Assembly: GCF_002284535.1 (NCBI RefSeq)
Contig: NZ_NPKH01000037.1
Span: 102,609-166,608, forward strand
DNA length: 64,000 nt
Origin: Mesorhizobium wenxiniae
GTDB taxonomy: Bacteria; Pseudomonadota; Alphaproteobacteria; Rhizobiales; Rhizobiaceae
Reading direction: 5' to 3'
Made by a program: the position numbers and the translations under genes. Numbering within the stretch: the stretch's first letter is position 1; every line of letters begins with the position of its first letter. Positions 44,084-53,570 of the stretch are shown here, one piece after another. The notes under the pieces were generated by a model, which was not told the origin of the DNA, searched no databases, and saw only the letters and a list, made by a program, of their open reading frames with translations.

Positions 44084-44869
44084 TTACACACTCTGGATCA
44101 GCCCGCCGTCGACACGGATGACCGAGCCGGTGATATAGGATGCTCGCTGGCTTGCAAGGAATGCAATAGTATCGGCATACTCGTCAGGGCGTCCATAACG
44201 ACCGACGGCGATCGACGCTTCGCTCTGTGCCGAAACATCAGCAACCGTACTCCCCTCGCGTTTGGCTTTCTGTTCGTCGAGGAAGGCGATACGCTGGGTT
44301 GCAATGCGCCCGGGAAGCACAACATTGGCAGTCACGCCATCGCGTCCGACCTCGCCGGCCAATGTCTTCGACCAGCCGACAAGCGATAGGCGAAGCGCGT
44401 TCGAAATCCCAAGATTGGGGATGGGCGATACAACCCCCGACGATGCTGAGGTGATTATCCGGCCCCATTTTTTTTCGCGCATGGCTGGGAGGACAGCATC
44501 CGTGATCGCTATCACTGATAGCACCATGGAATCGAAGTGTTTGCGCCAAGCAGCCGGATCTTGACCCGAAACCGGTGTCGGGGGCGGACCGCCTGTGATG
44601 TTGACCAGTATCTCTATCGAGCCGAACCTGTTTTCAATGTTGCTCAAATTCTGACCGATTGCATTAAGATCAGCGAGGTCCCAGCCAAGCGCCATTGCCC
44701 TGGTTGAGCCACCCTCAATAGCGGCGACCGTCTTGACCGCAGCATCCATGGCGATGTCAGCTACCGCGACAATGGCACCTTCACGCGCAAGAGTCTGGGC
44801 AATAGCGCCGCCCAGACCTCCGCCCCCACCGAGCACCAGCGCCACCTTTCCATTCAGCCCGAGATCCAT
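44084..44869 (-). CDS. Short-chain dehydrogenase/reductase lacking the Tyr-x3-Lys motif
   Basis: A 261-residue SDR with the nucleotide site VALVLGGGGGLGGAIAQTLA and the NNAG-like NITGG. The serine region ITSASSGVVS is present, but where the catalytic Tyr-x3-Lys should lie it reads PNLGISNALRLSLVGW, with no Tyr or Lys in place. The C-terminal GRYGRPDEYADTIAFLASQR and GSVIRVDGGL are normal. It belongs to an SDR subgroup with altered active site; it may catalyse a different reaction or be non-catalytic. It is convergent with the DapA-like gene. Confidence 0.88.
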   Translation of the reverse strand: MDLGLNGKVALVLGGGGGLGGAIAQTLAREGAIVAVADIAMDAAVKTVAAIEGGSTRAMALGWDLADLNAIGQNLSNIENRFGSIEILVNITGGPPPTPVSGQDPAAWRKHFDSMVLSVIAITDAVLPAMREKKWGRIITSASSGVVSPIPNLGISNALRLSLVGWSKTLAGEVGRDGVTANVVLPGRIATQRIAFLDEQKAKREGSTVADVSAQSEASIAVGRYGRPDEYADTIAFLASQRASYITGSVIRVDGGLIQSV

Positions 44870-45059
44870 ATCTTATCAACTCCTGTTTCAGTCCGTCTTT
44901 TCGATATTGGTCGGCGCTGCTTCAACGGCACGCCAACCCACGTTTCTTCGTTGAAGTTCGCCGGCTCTCTTAAATTAGATTCTTCAGTTCAAATTGTGAG
45001 CAAGAATTGTCCAGTAAAGCCATACTGTTCCACGGCGATTGCGTTTGCCCTGGTTCTCG

Positions 45060-45158
45060 AGCCGCCTTTCGCGACGTGTGCGGAATCAGAAGTGGCTCTT
45101 CGGCATCGGCAAGCTTGGAAGCTATGTTGATGATCTTGCCTTCGATTTTTGCGAGCAT
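45060..45158 (-). pseudogene. Fragment of a short-chain dehydrogenase
   Basis: About 33 codons on the minus strand read MLAKIEGKIINIASKLADAE and then HTSRKAA, which matches the region around the catalytic serine and lysine of SDRs (IINIAS, then YTASKAA). The tyrosine place reads His, and the match ends abruptly on both sides. It is a remnant of a second SDR gene, next to an intact one at 44084-44869. Confidence 0.5.
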
Positions 45159-45741
45159 GTTGACATCCGAGGCGGTCTATTACGCCGACAGTCGGAAATC
45201 GAATAATTTCTCAGCCGTTCCTACATGCAGAACTTATAGCTTGCAGGCTGGCGACCGATTGGCATCGGATCATGGCGACTCACGCCGACTCTGGAGTTCA
45301 ACTCGCCGACGAACCGATAACAAAGCTTTATGGACGTACCTCATCAAACAATTCGACATTGCTGCCGAGAATCTCAAACTCAGCGGACATTCAGCCTGAG
45401 TATATTCTGATTTTGTGCATGGACGATTCCAATTTCTTGAACGCGGCATCGGACCTGGTCGGATACGGCCCCCACCCGCCGCATCTCCAATTGCCTTCCG
45501 GCGCCACAGTCGCGGTACAATTTGCCACCAACTGTGAAGAAAACGCGGAAACTGCGCCATTGAAGAAATGCGCGGACACGGCCGGGCCTTCCGGAGTTCG
45601 TGAGCACAGCGGCAACCTCCTTGATCACAAATTCATAGATTGTGCCGAGGCGAGTGGCTGCGTTTAGTGTTGTAGAAGAATCGACATCGCAAGACATGGG
45701 TCGCCCATCATCCATAAGGCGAGACACAAGGGACGCAAAAC
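45159..45741. other. Intergenic gap upstream of amidohydrolase
   Basis: This stretch between the SDR fragment and the amidohydrolase start has no recognisable gene. A minus-strand frame at about 45391-45615 contains protein-like text but matches no family I know, so it could be another gene fragment. Confidence 0.35.
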
Positions 45742-47271
45742 ATGAACAAGATAGTCTGGGGCGGGCATTTAATCGCGGGAATTTCTCGCTCAGGGGTGGC
45801 CGAAATCATCGCCAACGGTGCAGCAGAAATTGCCGATGGCAGAATTGTGCGCGTGGGCCCGAAGGACGAATTGGTTCGGGGTTCACCCCATGCGGAACTC
45901 CTCGGCTCAAGCAACGATGTCGTATTTCCAGGCTTTGTAAATGCCCATCACCATCAGGGAGTAACACCCTTTCAACTCGGTTCCCCAGATCTTCCATTGG
46001 AACTTTGGATCAACCGCCGAACTGGCGGCAAGGCTGTACCTCCGTACCTGGATACGATGTACTCGGCGTTCGAGATGGTTAGATCTGGTGTAACCACAGT
46101 GCAGCATTTGCAGGGTCGCCTTGTCGGCCCGATCGAGAATATCTACGCCAACTCAAATGAAATCTTGCGTGCCTATGACGATATCGGAATGCGAGTCTCG
46201 TACTCCTTTGGGGTCCGCGACCAGAACCGCATGGTCTATGAGGACGACGAAATATTCGCAGCGCGGCTCCCTGGACCGTTGAAATCCAGAGCAATGGCGC
46301 ATGTCAAAAACCAGGCCATCCGACTGGAAGCAAATTTCGAGCTGTTCGACGCTCTTCGAGAAGATGCGAAGGGTCATAAGAGCAGGGCGATTCAGTTGGC
46401 TCCGGTGAATCTTCAATGGTGTTCTGACCGAGCCCTCGAACTTGTTGGGCAATGCTCAGCGGATGCCAACGTGCCGATGCATATGCATCTTCTTGAAACG
46501 ACCTATCAAGACTACTACGCGCGGCATAGAGCGCCTGGAGGTTCCATCGTTCAATTTCTTAGGGAGCGCGGCCTCCTAAATGATCGTCTGACCTTGGGTC
46601 ATGGCGTGTGGCTGGACGAAGCCAGTCTGGACCGGGTTGCAGAGGAAGGAGTACACATCTGCCACAATTGCAGTTCGAACATGCGGCTGCGCAGTGGAAT
46701 GGCACCTGTTCGGGCAATGCGCCGCCGAAACATAGGTGTGGCCATGGGTATCGACGAGGCTGGCCTTAACGATGACCGGGACATGCTACAAGAAATGCGA
46801 CTTGTGCTTCATTCTAATCGCACGCCGGGCATGGAGCCCGGTGGGATCCTGACGTGCTGCGAGGTGTTCCAGATGGCGACCGAGGGCGGAGGCGATACAA
46901 CACCATTCAAAGGTAAGATCGGGCGCATAGAAGTCGGCAGATCAGCCGATCTCGTGCTGGTCGACTGGTCGAACGTTTCTAGTCCTTATCTCGATGCTGA
47001 AGTGCCGATCGTCGATGCGCTGGTCCAGCGAGCGAAGTCAGGAGCCGTGCATATGGTAGTGATAGAAGGGAAAACCGTTCTAAGCGGGGGTGTCTTTGTC
47101 AATGTGGATGAGGTTGGAACCATCCGGGAACTTAGCGATCGCCTGCGCGGTCCAGTTCTTCCGCAGGAACTAGAGCTTCGGAATATGGCGATTGAACTTC
47201 AACCTTTCATCAAGGCTTTCTACGAAACATCTGGGACGGCAAAAATCACGGCCCGCCGCGAATACCGCTGA
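45742..47271 (+). CDS. TRZ/ATZ-type amidohydrolase (second copy)
   Basis: A 509-residue metal-dependent amidohydrolase. Metal and catalytic marks are His69 and His71 in NAHHHQG, the histidine in MHMHLLET, the histidine in LGHGVWLDEA and the aspartate in MGIDEAGLND. It shares its layout with the amidohydrolase at 30800-32314 but is clearly distinct. The family includes guanine and cytosine deaminases and triazine hydrolases, so a heterocycle or guanidine-type compound is likely. It stands alone on the plus strand, 665 bases before an SDR gene. The substrate is not known. Confidence 0.88.
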   Translation: MNKIVWGGHLIAGISRSGVAEIIANGAAEIADGRIVRVGPKDELVRGSPHAELLGSSNDVVFPGFVNAHHHQGVTPFQLGSPDLPLELWINRRTGGKAVPPYLDTMYSAFEMVRSGVTTVQHLQGRLVGPIENIYANSNEILRAYDDIGMRVSYSFGVRDQNRMVYEDDEIFAARLPGPLKSRAMAHVKNQAIRLEANFELFDALREDAKGHKSRAIQLAPVNLQWCSDRALELVGQCSADANVPMHMHLLETTYQDYYARHRAPGGSIVQFLRERGLLNDRLTLGHGVWLDEASLDRVAEEGVHICHNCSSNMRLRSGMAPVRAMRRRNIGVAMGIDEAGLNDDRDMLQEMRLVLHSNRTPGMEPGGILTCCEVFQMATEGGGDTTPFKGKIGRIEVGRSADLVLVDWSNVSSPYLDAEVPIVDALVQRAKSGAVHMVVIEGKTVLSGGVFVNVDEVGTIRELSDRLRGPVLPQELELRNMAIELQPFIKAFYETSGTAKITARREYR

Positions 47272-47936
47272 GCCTTCCCTATCGCGAGGCGGTTCGCCGC
47301 GGAGAACGCTCGATCCGGAGAGGCGCACACCATACTGACGCGGTCCCACGCTGGACAACCACCAATCGGGCCTGTGCGCGGAGTCCTCGGGTAGTCTCCA
47401 CTATGGGGTCGCAAAGTACATCTTGACCTTACAGTCTCGACCACGAGGAAAAGCTCCTCATATACCCTCATCACCATCAGTCACTTGCCACCTTGTCGCG
47501 GTTGCCACTTGGATCTTACTCATCGCACGGCTCTGGGTTGTTCAATTGTGGGCGTTTGATTTCTCAGCGCACCGCATAGTTGTGTTGCGTGATTGTTAGT
47601 GCGGGTGTGCGGGCTACGGGTCGAGCCGGTTTGATCTGCCTGCTCCAGACTAGGCAGGCGCCGCCAACAAAACATCTCGAAGCAGCCGGTTCTCAGCCGA
47701 TGCCGTCTTGGCGCAGATTGCTTCAGACCATTGATCGGTTGAATATTCGACCAACCAATGGTGATTGTTAACCTACGCCTAGTTCGCCTATCTACGGTCA
47801 TTGGCCTGCAATCGCCAGACCTATCCGGGAGCCATATGAAACAAAGACTCTTCGCTATTGTTACTGAGGGGGGGCCGTTAGCCGGTGCGCCCCGCGCCAC
47901 CCTAGAATTTGATATCGGATGTGCAGGAGAACAAAG
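47272..47936. other. Intergenic gap, nothing recognised
   Basis: There are 665 bases between the amidohydrolase and the SDR gene. Open frames on both strands are short and unlike known families. A CAGGAGA site at 47924-47930 serves the SDR start. Confidence 0.4.
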
Positions 47937-48686
47937 ATGATCGCCGGCCGCACATTGGCGGGACAGCGCGTGGTAGTAACAGGCGCCGCAGGTGGGATCG
48001 GAAGTAGCATAACACGCGGTCTGATCGAAGCGGAGGTAAAGGTTGTGGCAGTCGACCGAGATCACGCCCGACTGCTGACATTGTCGCAAGAAATTCGCGG
48101 CGACATAGCAACCCAGCTATGCGACGTGACGGATCAATCGGCGGTGCAGAGGGTTTTTGATGACATCATCAAAAACCTTGGCCCCATCGACGCCTTGATT
48201 CATTGTGCGGGAATGGATGCCCCACCAGGCTGCGCGTGGTCGGAATCCCCTGACCACTGGCGCGAGATCATAGATGTCGATCTAAATGCCGTCTGGTGGT
48301 GTGCCCGCGCAGTCCTGCCCCATATGATAGCACGCCGTACTGGACGTATTGTGTTGATCAGCTCGGTTGCAGCGCGAAGCGCAACAATCAACTCGGGCAT
48401 CTCCGTGGCTTACAATGCAGCGAAAGCGGGGGTCAACGGACTCACAGTCGCGCTGTCGGCCCAGGTTGAAAACTCTGGCATCCTGGTCAACGCCATTGCG
48501 CCCGGCCCCACCGGAACTGGAACAGCTATGACCGCAAAAGAGCTCGAACAATACAAGACGGTCTTTCCCCTGGGTGAAGGTGGTCCTGAGCCCGTGACTC
48601 ACGCTTGTCTTTATCTCCTCGGACCGGGTGGTGACTGGGTCAGCGGGAGCGTCCTGAATGTCAGTGGCGGCAAGTTTCGCGGCTGA
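47937..48686 (+). CDS. Short-chain dehydrogenase/reductase
   Basis: A 249-residue classical SDR. The nucleotide motif is VVVTGAAGGIGSSITRGL, the acidic residue of VAVDRD suggests NAD(H), and the catalytic set is visible: ISSVAARSA (Ser) and VAYNAAKAG (Tyr-x3-Lys). The C-terminus VSGSVLNVSGGKF is typical. ATG 47937 follows CAGGAGA. It precedes the ABC importer by 159 bases on the same strand and may act on the imported compound or a product of it. Confidence 0.92.
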   Translation: MIAGRTLAGQRVVVTGAAGGIGSSITRGLIEAEVKVVAVDRDHARLLTLSQEIRGDIATQLCDVTDQSAVQRVFDDIIKNLGPIDALIHCAGMDAPPGCAWSESPDHWREIIDVDLNAVWWCARAVLPHMIARRTGRIVLISSVAARSATINSGISVAYNAAKAGVNGLTVALSAQVENSGILVNAIAPGPTGTGTAMTAKELEQYKTVFPLGEGGPEPVTHACLYLLGPGGDWVSGSVLNVSGGKFRG

Positions 48687-48845
48687 TCAGATCTCCCAAA
48701 AGGTAGGGCACAACCCGGAAGCCCACCGATCGCACCATCGCATTAGAGATGATGGACGCCGACGACCGGCCGATCCCGGCCACGCCGAATATCAAGACGA
48801 TAAACTCAACTTTACAAACGCAAAAAAATGGAAGGGAACTCGTTT

Positions 48846-49904
48846 ATGCGAAGCTTAAATGTAAAGAGAAGCGCCAAAGCGCTAATATGCTTTGCCGCCC
48901 TCGGAAGCGCAGGTGTGGCAACGGCTAAAGATTTGAATGTTGCGACCTTTGGAGGGGCTTGGACTGAGGCCGCGAAAGCCGCCTATTGGGATCCATTCAC
49001 TTCCGAAACAGGCACAAAGATCATTGGCGACATCACGGACGATAGCCTGGGGGCGATCCGGGCCGTCGCGTCGACGCCAAAAGGTAAGTGGGATGTCGTG
49101 GAACTCGAAATGATGATCGCCAATGAAGCCTGCAGCGAAGGCCTCTTGTTGCCGATTGACAAATCACGCCTTCCGCAAAGTGACTATATCCCGTCATCGA
49201 TTCATGAATGTGCGATCGCCTCTGCTGCTGTGGGCACCGTGCTGGTTATAAACACCACGCGCTTTCCCACTCACGAACCAACTACATGGCAAGATTTTTG
49301 GGACATCAAGAAATTCCCCGGCACGCGCGGATTGTCGCGATATGTTCAGTCTGTGGCTGTCGCTGCCTTGCTGGCCGACGGAGTTCGACCAGAGGATGTA
49401 AATGCAGAATTGCGTAAGCCCGATGCGCAAAAGCGAGTTTTTGCGAAGCTCGATGAGATCAAGGACCGTGTCGTCTTCTTCTCGACAGGCGCTGAATTCG
49501 CGCAGGGACTGGTGTCTGGAAGTTACGACATGGCGCTTGGTTGGAACGCGCGTATTAATTCAGCGAATGACGAAACGGGCGGAATATTCAAGATACTCTG
49601 GTCCGCCGGGTATAATCTGGGGATGAATGCCTTTGTCATCCCCGCGAATACGAACGACCAAGCTAGCGCGATGGATTATATAGCGTCGACGGCCTCACCG
49701 GAGCGCCAGGCCAAGTTTATGGAGATGTTTCCATATGGCGGCGCAAACAAGAAGGCTTACGAGCTTTTGACGCCCGAGCAGCGAGACCTACAGCCCGCGA
49801 ACCCGGCCAACCTTCGTTACGCGGTCAACGACGACTACGACTTCTGGGCGGGCCGGCTCGACCAATGGCAGCAGGCACTCGAATCTTGGATCGCAAGCAA
49901 ATAG
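48846..49904 (+). CDS. Spermidine/putrescine-type ABC transporter substrate-binding protein
   Basis: A 352-residue family 1 (PotD-like) periplasmic binding protein. ATG 48846 starts a signal peptide MRSLNVKRSAKALICFAALG cleaved near VATAKD. The mature start LNVATFGGAWTEA is common to iron, polyamine and opine binding proteins of this group. Later marks include WDVVELEMM, EPTTWQDFWD and SGSYDMALGWNAR. It is the first gene of a complete importer operon with two permeases and an ATPase. Ligands of such systems include polyamines, opines and other cationic or small organic compounds; which one is unclear. Confidence 0.93.
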   Translation: MRSLNVKRSAKALICFAALGSAGVATAKDLNVATFGGAWTEAAKAAYWDPFTSETGTKIIGDITDDSLGAIRAVASTPKGKWDVVELEMMIANEACSEGLLLPIDKSRLPQSDYIPSSIHECAIASAAVGTVLVINTTRFPTHEPTTWQDFWDIKKFPGTRGLSRYVQSVAVAALLADGVRPEDVNAELRKPDAQKRVFAKLDEIKDRVVFFSTGAEFAQGLVSGSYDMALGWNARINSANDETGGIFKILWSAGYNLGMNAFVIPANTNDQASAMDYIASTASPERQAKFMEMFPYGGANKKAYELLTPEQRDLQPANPANLRYAVNDDYDFWAGRLDQWQQALESWIASK

Positions 49905-49926
49905 CTTTTTGATTGAACAGTCTTGG

Positions 49927-51171
49927 ATGCGCGGAATTTTTCCGCGCATCATTGCGCGAAACTCCAACAGATTGCGGCCAAACGTGATGCGCCAACTGTT
50001 CTTTGCAGCGCTTATTTTACCTGCAACCCTTTTCATCGGATACTTCTTTGTTGTCCCGGTTTTTCTTTTTCTGTCGCAAGGTTTTATGAAGGATGATCTG
50101 TCGAGCGCATTGAAAGAGACCCATGCCGCTCTGGGGCGAGACGGCACTGAAGGACTGGCCTCGGAGGCTGCCTATGCGGCTCTGTTCGCGGATATCAAGG
50201 CATCCACTCGTATCGAGCTCGGAAGGATTGCTGGGGAATTAAGTAACACAAATCCGGAGATGCGCCGGATTCTCCTCGTAACGAGCAAGTCTATCTCGAG
50301 CGAAAAAGGGAACGTCCTCTCACATAAGGACTGGTTTGCTGCGCAAAGCGAGCTTTGGCTGGCGCCGGAAACATGGGCGGCCATTGATGCATCGCGAGCA
50401 CGTCTGACGCTAAGGTACCTAAAATCTACAGCTCCGTGGCCTACGACCGATATCTCGGAATCGGTCCCGGGCGGGCGCGTCCATTTCTTCACAATCTTCC
50501 TACGCACTATCGTAACCGGCTCCATGGTAAGTATTTTATGTTTGGCGTTCGGCCTGCCCGTGGCTTACTTGCTGCACGTTACATCCAAAAGAATGTCAGC
50601 CAACATCTTTTTTCTGGTCTTGGTTTGTTTTTGGACACCAATTCTCGCCAGGACATTGATTTGGATCGTCGTGTTTCAAAGAGAGGGCGTTCTAAATGGC
50701 CTGTCGGAGACATTCCTTGGCGAAGGTGGTGAGGGACTTTTGGGTACGCGTGTAGCAGTCATCGTGGGCATGACCCACATCCTGCTGCCCTACATGATCC
50801 TGCCGCTCTATGATGGCATGCGCAAAATCCCGCCGGAGCAACTCCGAGCCGGCCTGAGCATGGGGGCAACCCCTTTGCGGGCCTTATTGCTGGTCTACGT
50901 CCCACAACTTTCTACCTCGATCAGCGCAGGTCTACTGATTGTTTTCACACTGACGGCCGGGTTCTATCTGACGCCGCTGCTTCTTGGCGGAAGTGGCGAT
51001 CAAATGGTGAGCTTCTACACCGCCTTCTACGGCCAAAGGATCGGTGACTGGCATAGCGCGGCAGCGCTAAGTATCTGGCTGATGATCGTTATGATAACCG
51101 CGGGTCTGACGGCTTCGGCATGTATTTCACTCATCAGGTCTGTGGCACGAGCAAGGCATGTCACAATATGA
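49927..51171 (+). CDS. ABC transporter permease, PotB type
   Basis: A 414-residue inner-membrane permease. After the first membrane segment (LFFAALILPATLFIGYFFVV) comes a long periplasmic insertion of over 120 residues, seen in many alphaproteobacterial PotB-like proteins. The transport core starts near FFTIFLRTIVTGSMVS. The EAA loop is visible around PPEQLRAGLSMGATPLRALL. I prefer ATG 49927; a TTG at 49909 is also in frame. It overlaps the second permease by four bases. Confidence 0.92.
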   Translation: MRGIFPRIIARNSNRLRPNVMRQLFFAALILPATLFIGYFFVVPVFLFLSQGFMKDDLSSALKETHAALGRDGTEGLASEAAYAALFADIKASTRIELGRIAGELSNTNPEMRRILLVTSKSISSEKGNVLSHKDWFAAQSELWLAPETWAAIDASRARLTLRYLKSTAPWPTTDISESVPGGRVHFFTIFLRTIVTGSMVSILCLAFGLPVAYLLHVTSKRMSANIFFLVLVCFWTPILARTLIWIVVFQREGVLNGLSETFLGEGGEGLLGTRVAVIVGMTHILLPYMILPLYDGMRKIPPEQLRAGLSMGATPLRALLLVYVPQLSTSISAGLLIVFTLTAGFYLTPLLLGGSGDQMVSFYTAFYGQRIGDWHSAAALSIWLMIVMITAGLTASACISLIRSVARARHVTI

Positions 51172-52013
51172 CCATATCATCCAGTTCACTTACCAACCTT
51201 GGTACTGCGCTCGGCTTGACCGTTATTGCATTTCTTATCCTCCCGTTCTTTGCGATGGTTCCAATCTCCCTCAACGGCGGAGAGTTTTTCACGTTGCCGA
51301 GGAACGGCCCATCCTTAAAGTGGTATTTGTTTGTATTCAATGATGGGGGCTGGCGTCTTGCAGCGTTTAACAGCTTTATTACGGCTATTTCTGCTTCAGG
51401 GCTTGCTTTAGTACTCGGGGGGTTGGCTGCCATAGGACTCGCATATCATCGAAGCCGATTCTTATTTCTTGTGCAGGGATTTTTCCTGTTTCCGCTGGTA
51501 ATGCCCACCGTCGTGGCGGCATTGGCAATTTTTATCTACTATAACAATGCGGGTCTGACCCAGACCAGGCTCGGCTTGATTGCGGCCCATACCGCCTTGG
51601 GCATTCCTTTTGTTGTTACTACCGCACTTGCCTCATTGAAGAAGTTCGACACCCGGCTATTCTATGCCGCAATCAGCTTAGGCGCTAATCCATATCAGGC
51701 CACGCGTTACGTTTTATTACCATCCATTGCTCCAGGGGTTCTGGCCGGCGCGGTGTATGCTTTCCAGGCATCTTTCGATGAGTCGATTATCTCTCTCTTT
51801 CTGACCGATGCGGCGCAGATTACCCTGCCGAAGAAAATATTCGCCGGGATGACGGACAACATTAATCCGTCAGTTGCAGTGGTCTCTGTCATGACAACCC
51901 TGATCTCCATCGTTTTGTTGTTGGCATTCGTGCTGCTGGAACGGCGGCGCGACGCAAGACTCGCGCAAAGTATGGAACGGTTTAACCCTCATGGAGATCA
52001 ATACCTTCGATGA
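51168..52013 (+). CDS. ABC transporter permease, PotC type
   Basis: A 281-residue inner-membrane permease with about six hydrophobic segments. The EAA loop lies in YAAISLGANPYQATRYVLLPSI, followed by FQASFDESIISLFLTD, typical of PotC. ATG 51168 overlaps the preceding permease stop, and its own stop overlaps the ATPase start, so all four transporter genes are translationally coupled. Confidence 0.94.
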   Translation: MTISSSSLTNLGTALGLTVIAFLILPFFAMVPISLNGGEFFTLPRNGPSLKWYLFVFNDGGWRLAAFNSFITAISASGLALVLGGLAAIGLAYHRSRFLFLVQGFFLFPLVMPTVVAALAIFIYYNNAGLTQTRLGLIAAHTALGIPFVVTTALASLKKFDTRLFYAAISLGANPYQATRYVLLPSIAPGVLAGAVYAFQASFDESIISLFLTDAAQITLPKKIFAGMTDNINPSVAVVSVMTTLISIVLLLAFVLLERRRDARLAQSMERFNPHGDQYLR

Positions 52014-53242
52014 CTTATGCAAGTGTCAGCGTAATTTGCCAGCTTATTAATGTATCTAAATCGTACGGAGACAAAGTTTTCGCGCTGGATAATATTGACT
52101 TGGATATTGTCGAGGGCGAGCTATTGTCATTGTTAGGCCCGTCTGGCTCTGGAAAGACCACGGCACTTATGCTTCTGGCAGGATTTCAGGATGTCACGTC
52201 CGGGTCTATCCTTTTCCGAGGCAAGCCCCTGAACAAGAAGGCGCCGCACCTGAGAAACTTCGGCGTCGTGTTCCAGAACTATGCACTTTTTCCACATATG
52301 ACCGTGTCTGAGAATATCTGCTTTCCACTTAAGATGCGTGGTGTGGAAAAAGTCGAGATGTCCGAGCGGTGTCGTACGGCACTCGATATGGTCCACATGG
52401 TTGAATACGCCAACAGAAAGCCGACGCAGTTGTCAGGAGGACAACAGCAGCGTGTCGCGTTAGCTCGCGCATTGATCTTCAACCCTGAAATGCTACTTCT
52501 AGACGAACCGTTGGGAGCGCTTGACAAAAATCTTCGTGAAGAAATGCAATACGAAATCAGATCTCTGCATGATCGTCTGGGAATAACCATGATTTCTGTA
52601 ACCCACGATCAAACCGAAGCGCTGTCGATGTCTGACCGAATTGCTGTGTTTTGTCGGGGCAGAATAGAGCAAATCGGATCCCCAAAAGAACTTTACAATG
52701 CTCCTGCAACGCAGTTCGTTGCAGGTTTTCTCGGTGAGACGAATTTCCTCCCCGCCAAAGTAATAGAGAGCAGGCCCGACACGGCATCAGTTCTTGTTGA
52801 GAATAGTTATCTGAGCTCAGCGAGATTTGCTTCTTCGGTTCCGGCAGGTTCGCAATGTATGGTGGCCGTCCGTCCCGAACGCGTTAGGATCACAACGGAT
52901 AGAAATGATGCGCTTCGGATACCTGCCATAGTGAAGGATGCAGTCTTTGTTGGAAGCACATTGCGTGTGGTACTAACGACGATGGGCGGAACTGAAGTAA
53001 CACTTTTGCGAATGCCTTGGGACACGGCTGAAATCCGATTGGGCGAGAAAGTTGAATTTGGCTGGGACGATGATGCCGCAATCGGGTTTCCACATTCTCC
53101 GTCTGAGTCGAAAGGGATTGCCGTCCCCCGTGAAGAAGCCGAAAAACGGTGGGTGGCGGTCAGCGAAAAGGCGAACAAAGTGAGGCGAGAGCTTCGTCCT
53201 CCCAAGTCGCAGAGGGCCCAGAAATTCATAACCTCTGATTGA
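52010..53242 (+). CDS. Spermidine/putrescine-type ABC transporter ATP-binding protein
   Basis: A 410-residue PotA-like ATPase. Walker A is GPSGSGKTTALML, the signature LSGGQQQRVALARALIF, Walker B MLLLDEPLGALDKN and the switch histidine lies in ISVTHDQTEALSM. A C-terminal TOBE domain follows (MVAVRPERVRI). It extends about 40-50 residues beyond a typical PotA with a basic tail (KANKVRRELRPPKSQRAQ). It ends the importer operon. Confidence 0.94.
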   Translation: MTYASVSVICQLINVSKSYGDKVFALDNIDLDIVEGELLSLLGPSGSGKTTALMLLAGFQDVTSGSILFRGKPLNKKAPHLRNFGVVFQNYALFPHMTVSENICFPLKMRGVEKVEMSERCRTALDMVHMVEYANRKPTQLSGGQQQRVALARALIFNPEMLLLDEPLGALDKNLREEMQYEIRSLHDRLGITMISVTHDQTEALSMSDRIAVFCRGRIEQIGSPKELYNAPATQFVAGFLGETNFLPAKVIESRPDTASVLVENSYLSSARFASSVPAGSQCMVAVRPERVRITTDRNDALRIPAIVKDAVFVGSTLRVVLTTMGGTEVTLLRMPWDTAEIRLGEKVEFGWDDDAAIGFPHSPSESKGIAVPREEAEKRWVAVSEKANKVRRELRPPKSQRAQKFITSD

Positions 53243-53570
53243 GATGGCGCTGGAGCGTTTGATTGCGGCGCGTTTGCCTCATGAATGGTCCCCTGAGCCT
53301 CGGCGAGGAGGTCGAAATGCCCAGAGGCCTCACACACGAAAGGGATCGCTGCAATGTTGCGCCCCCACTGCTCAGATCGATCGCACGTTCGGCGACCTTA
53401 TCGGCAGGACGTGTAAGCGGAGATGCTTTATTGTCTCATCTAAGACGAGCAGCGGGTCCGCGTCGGCGATTTCGGGTTCGATCGAAAACTGTATTCGGCC
53501 ACAGCGTCAGGGTGAAAGCTGCGAGCTTCTTTACGGCGTCACGCAGGTCATCGTCCAAACCGGCTAGCCA
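53243..53570. other. Intergenic gap after transporter operon
   Basis: There are 328 bases between convergent genes. Two plus-strand frames are open across it but do not resemble any family. No clear terminator hairpin was found. Confidence 0.4.
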
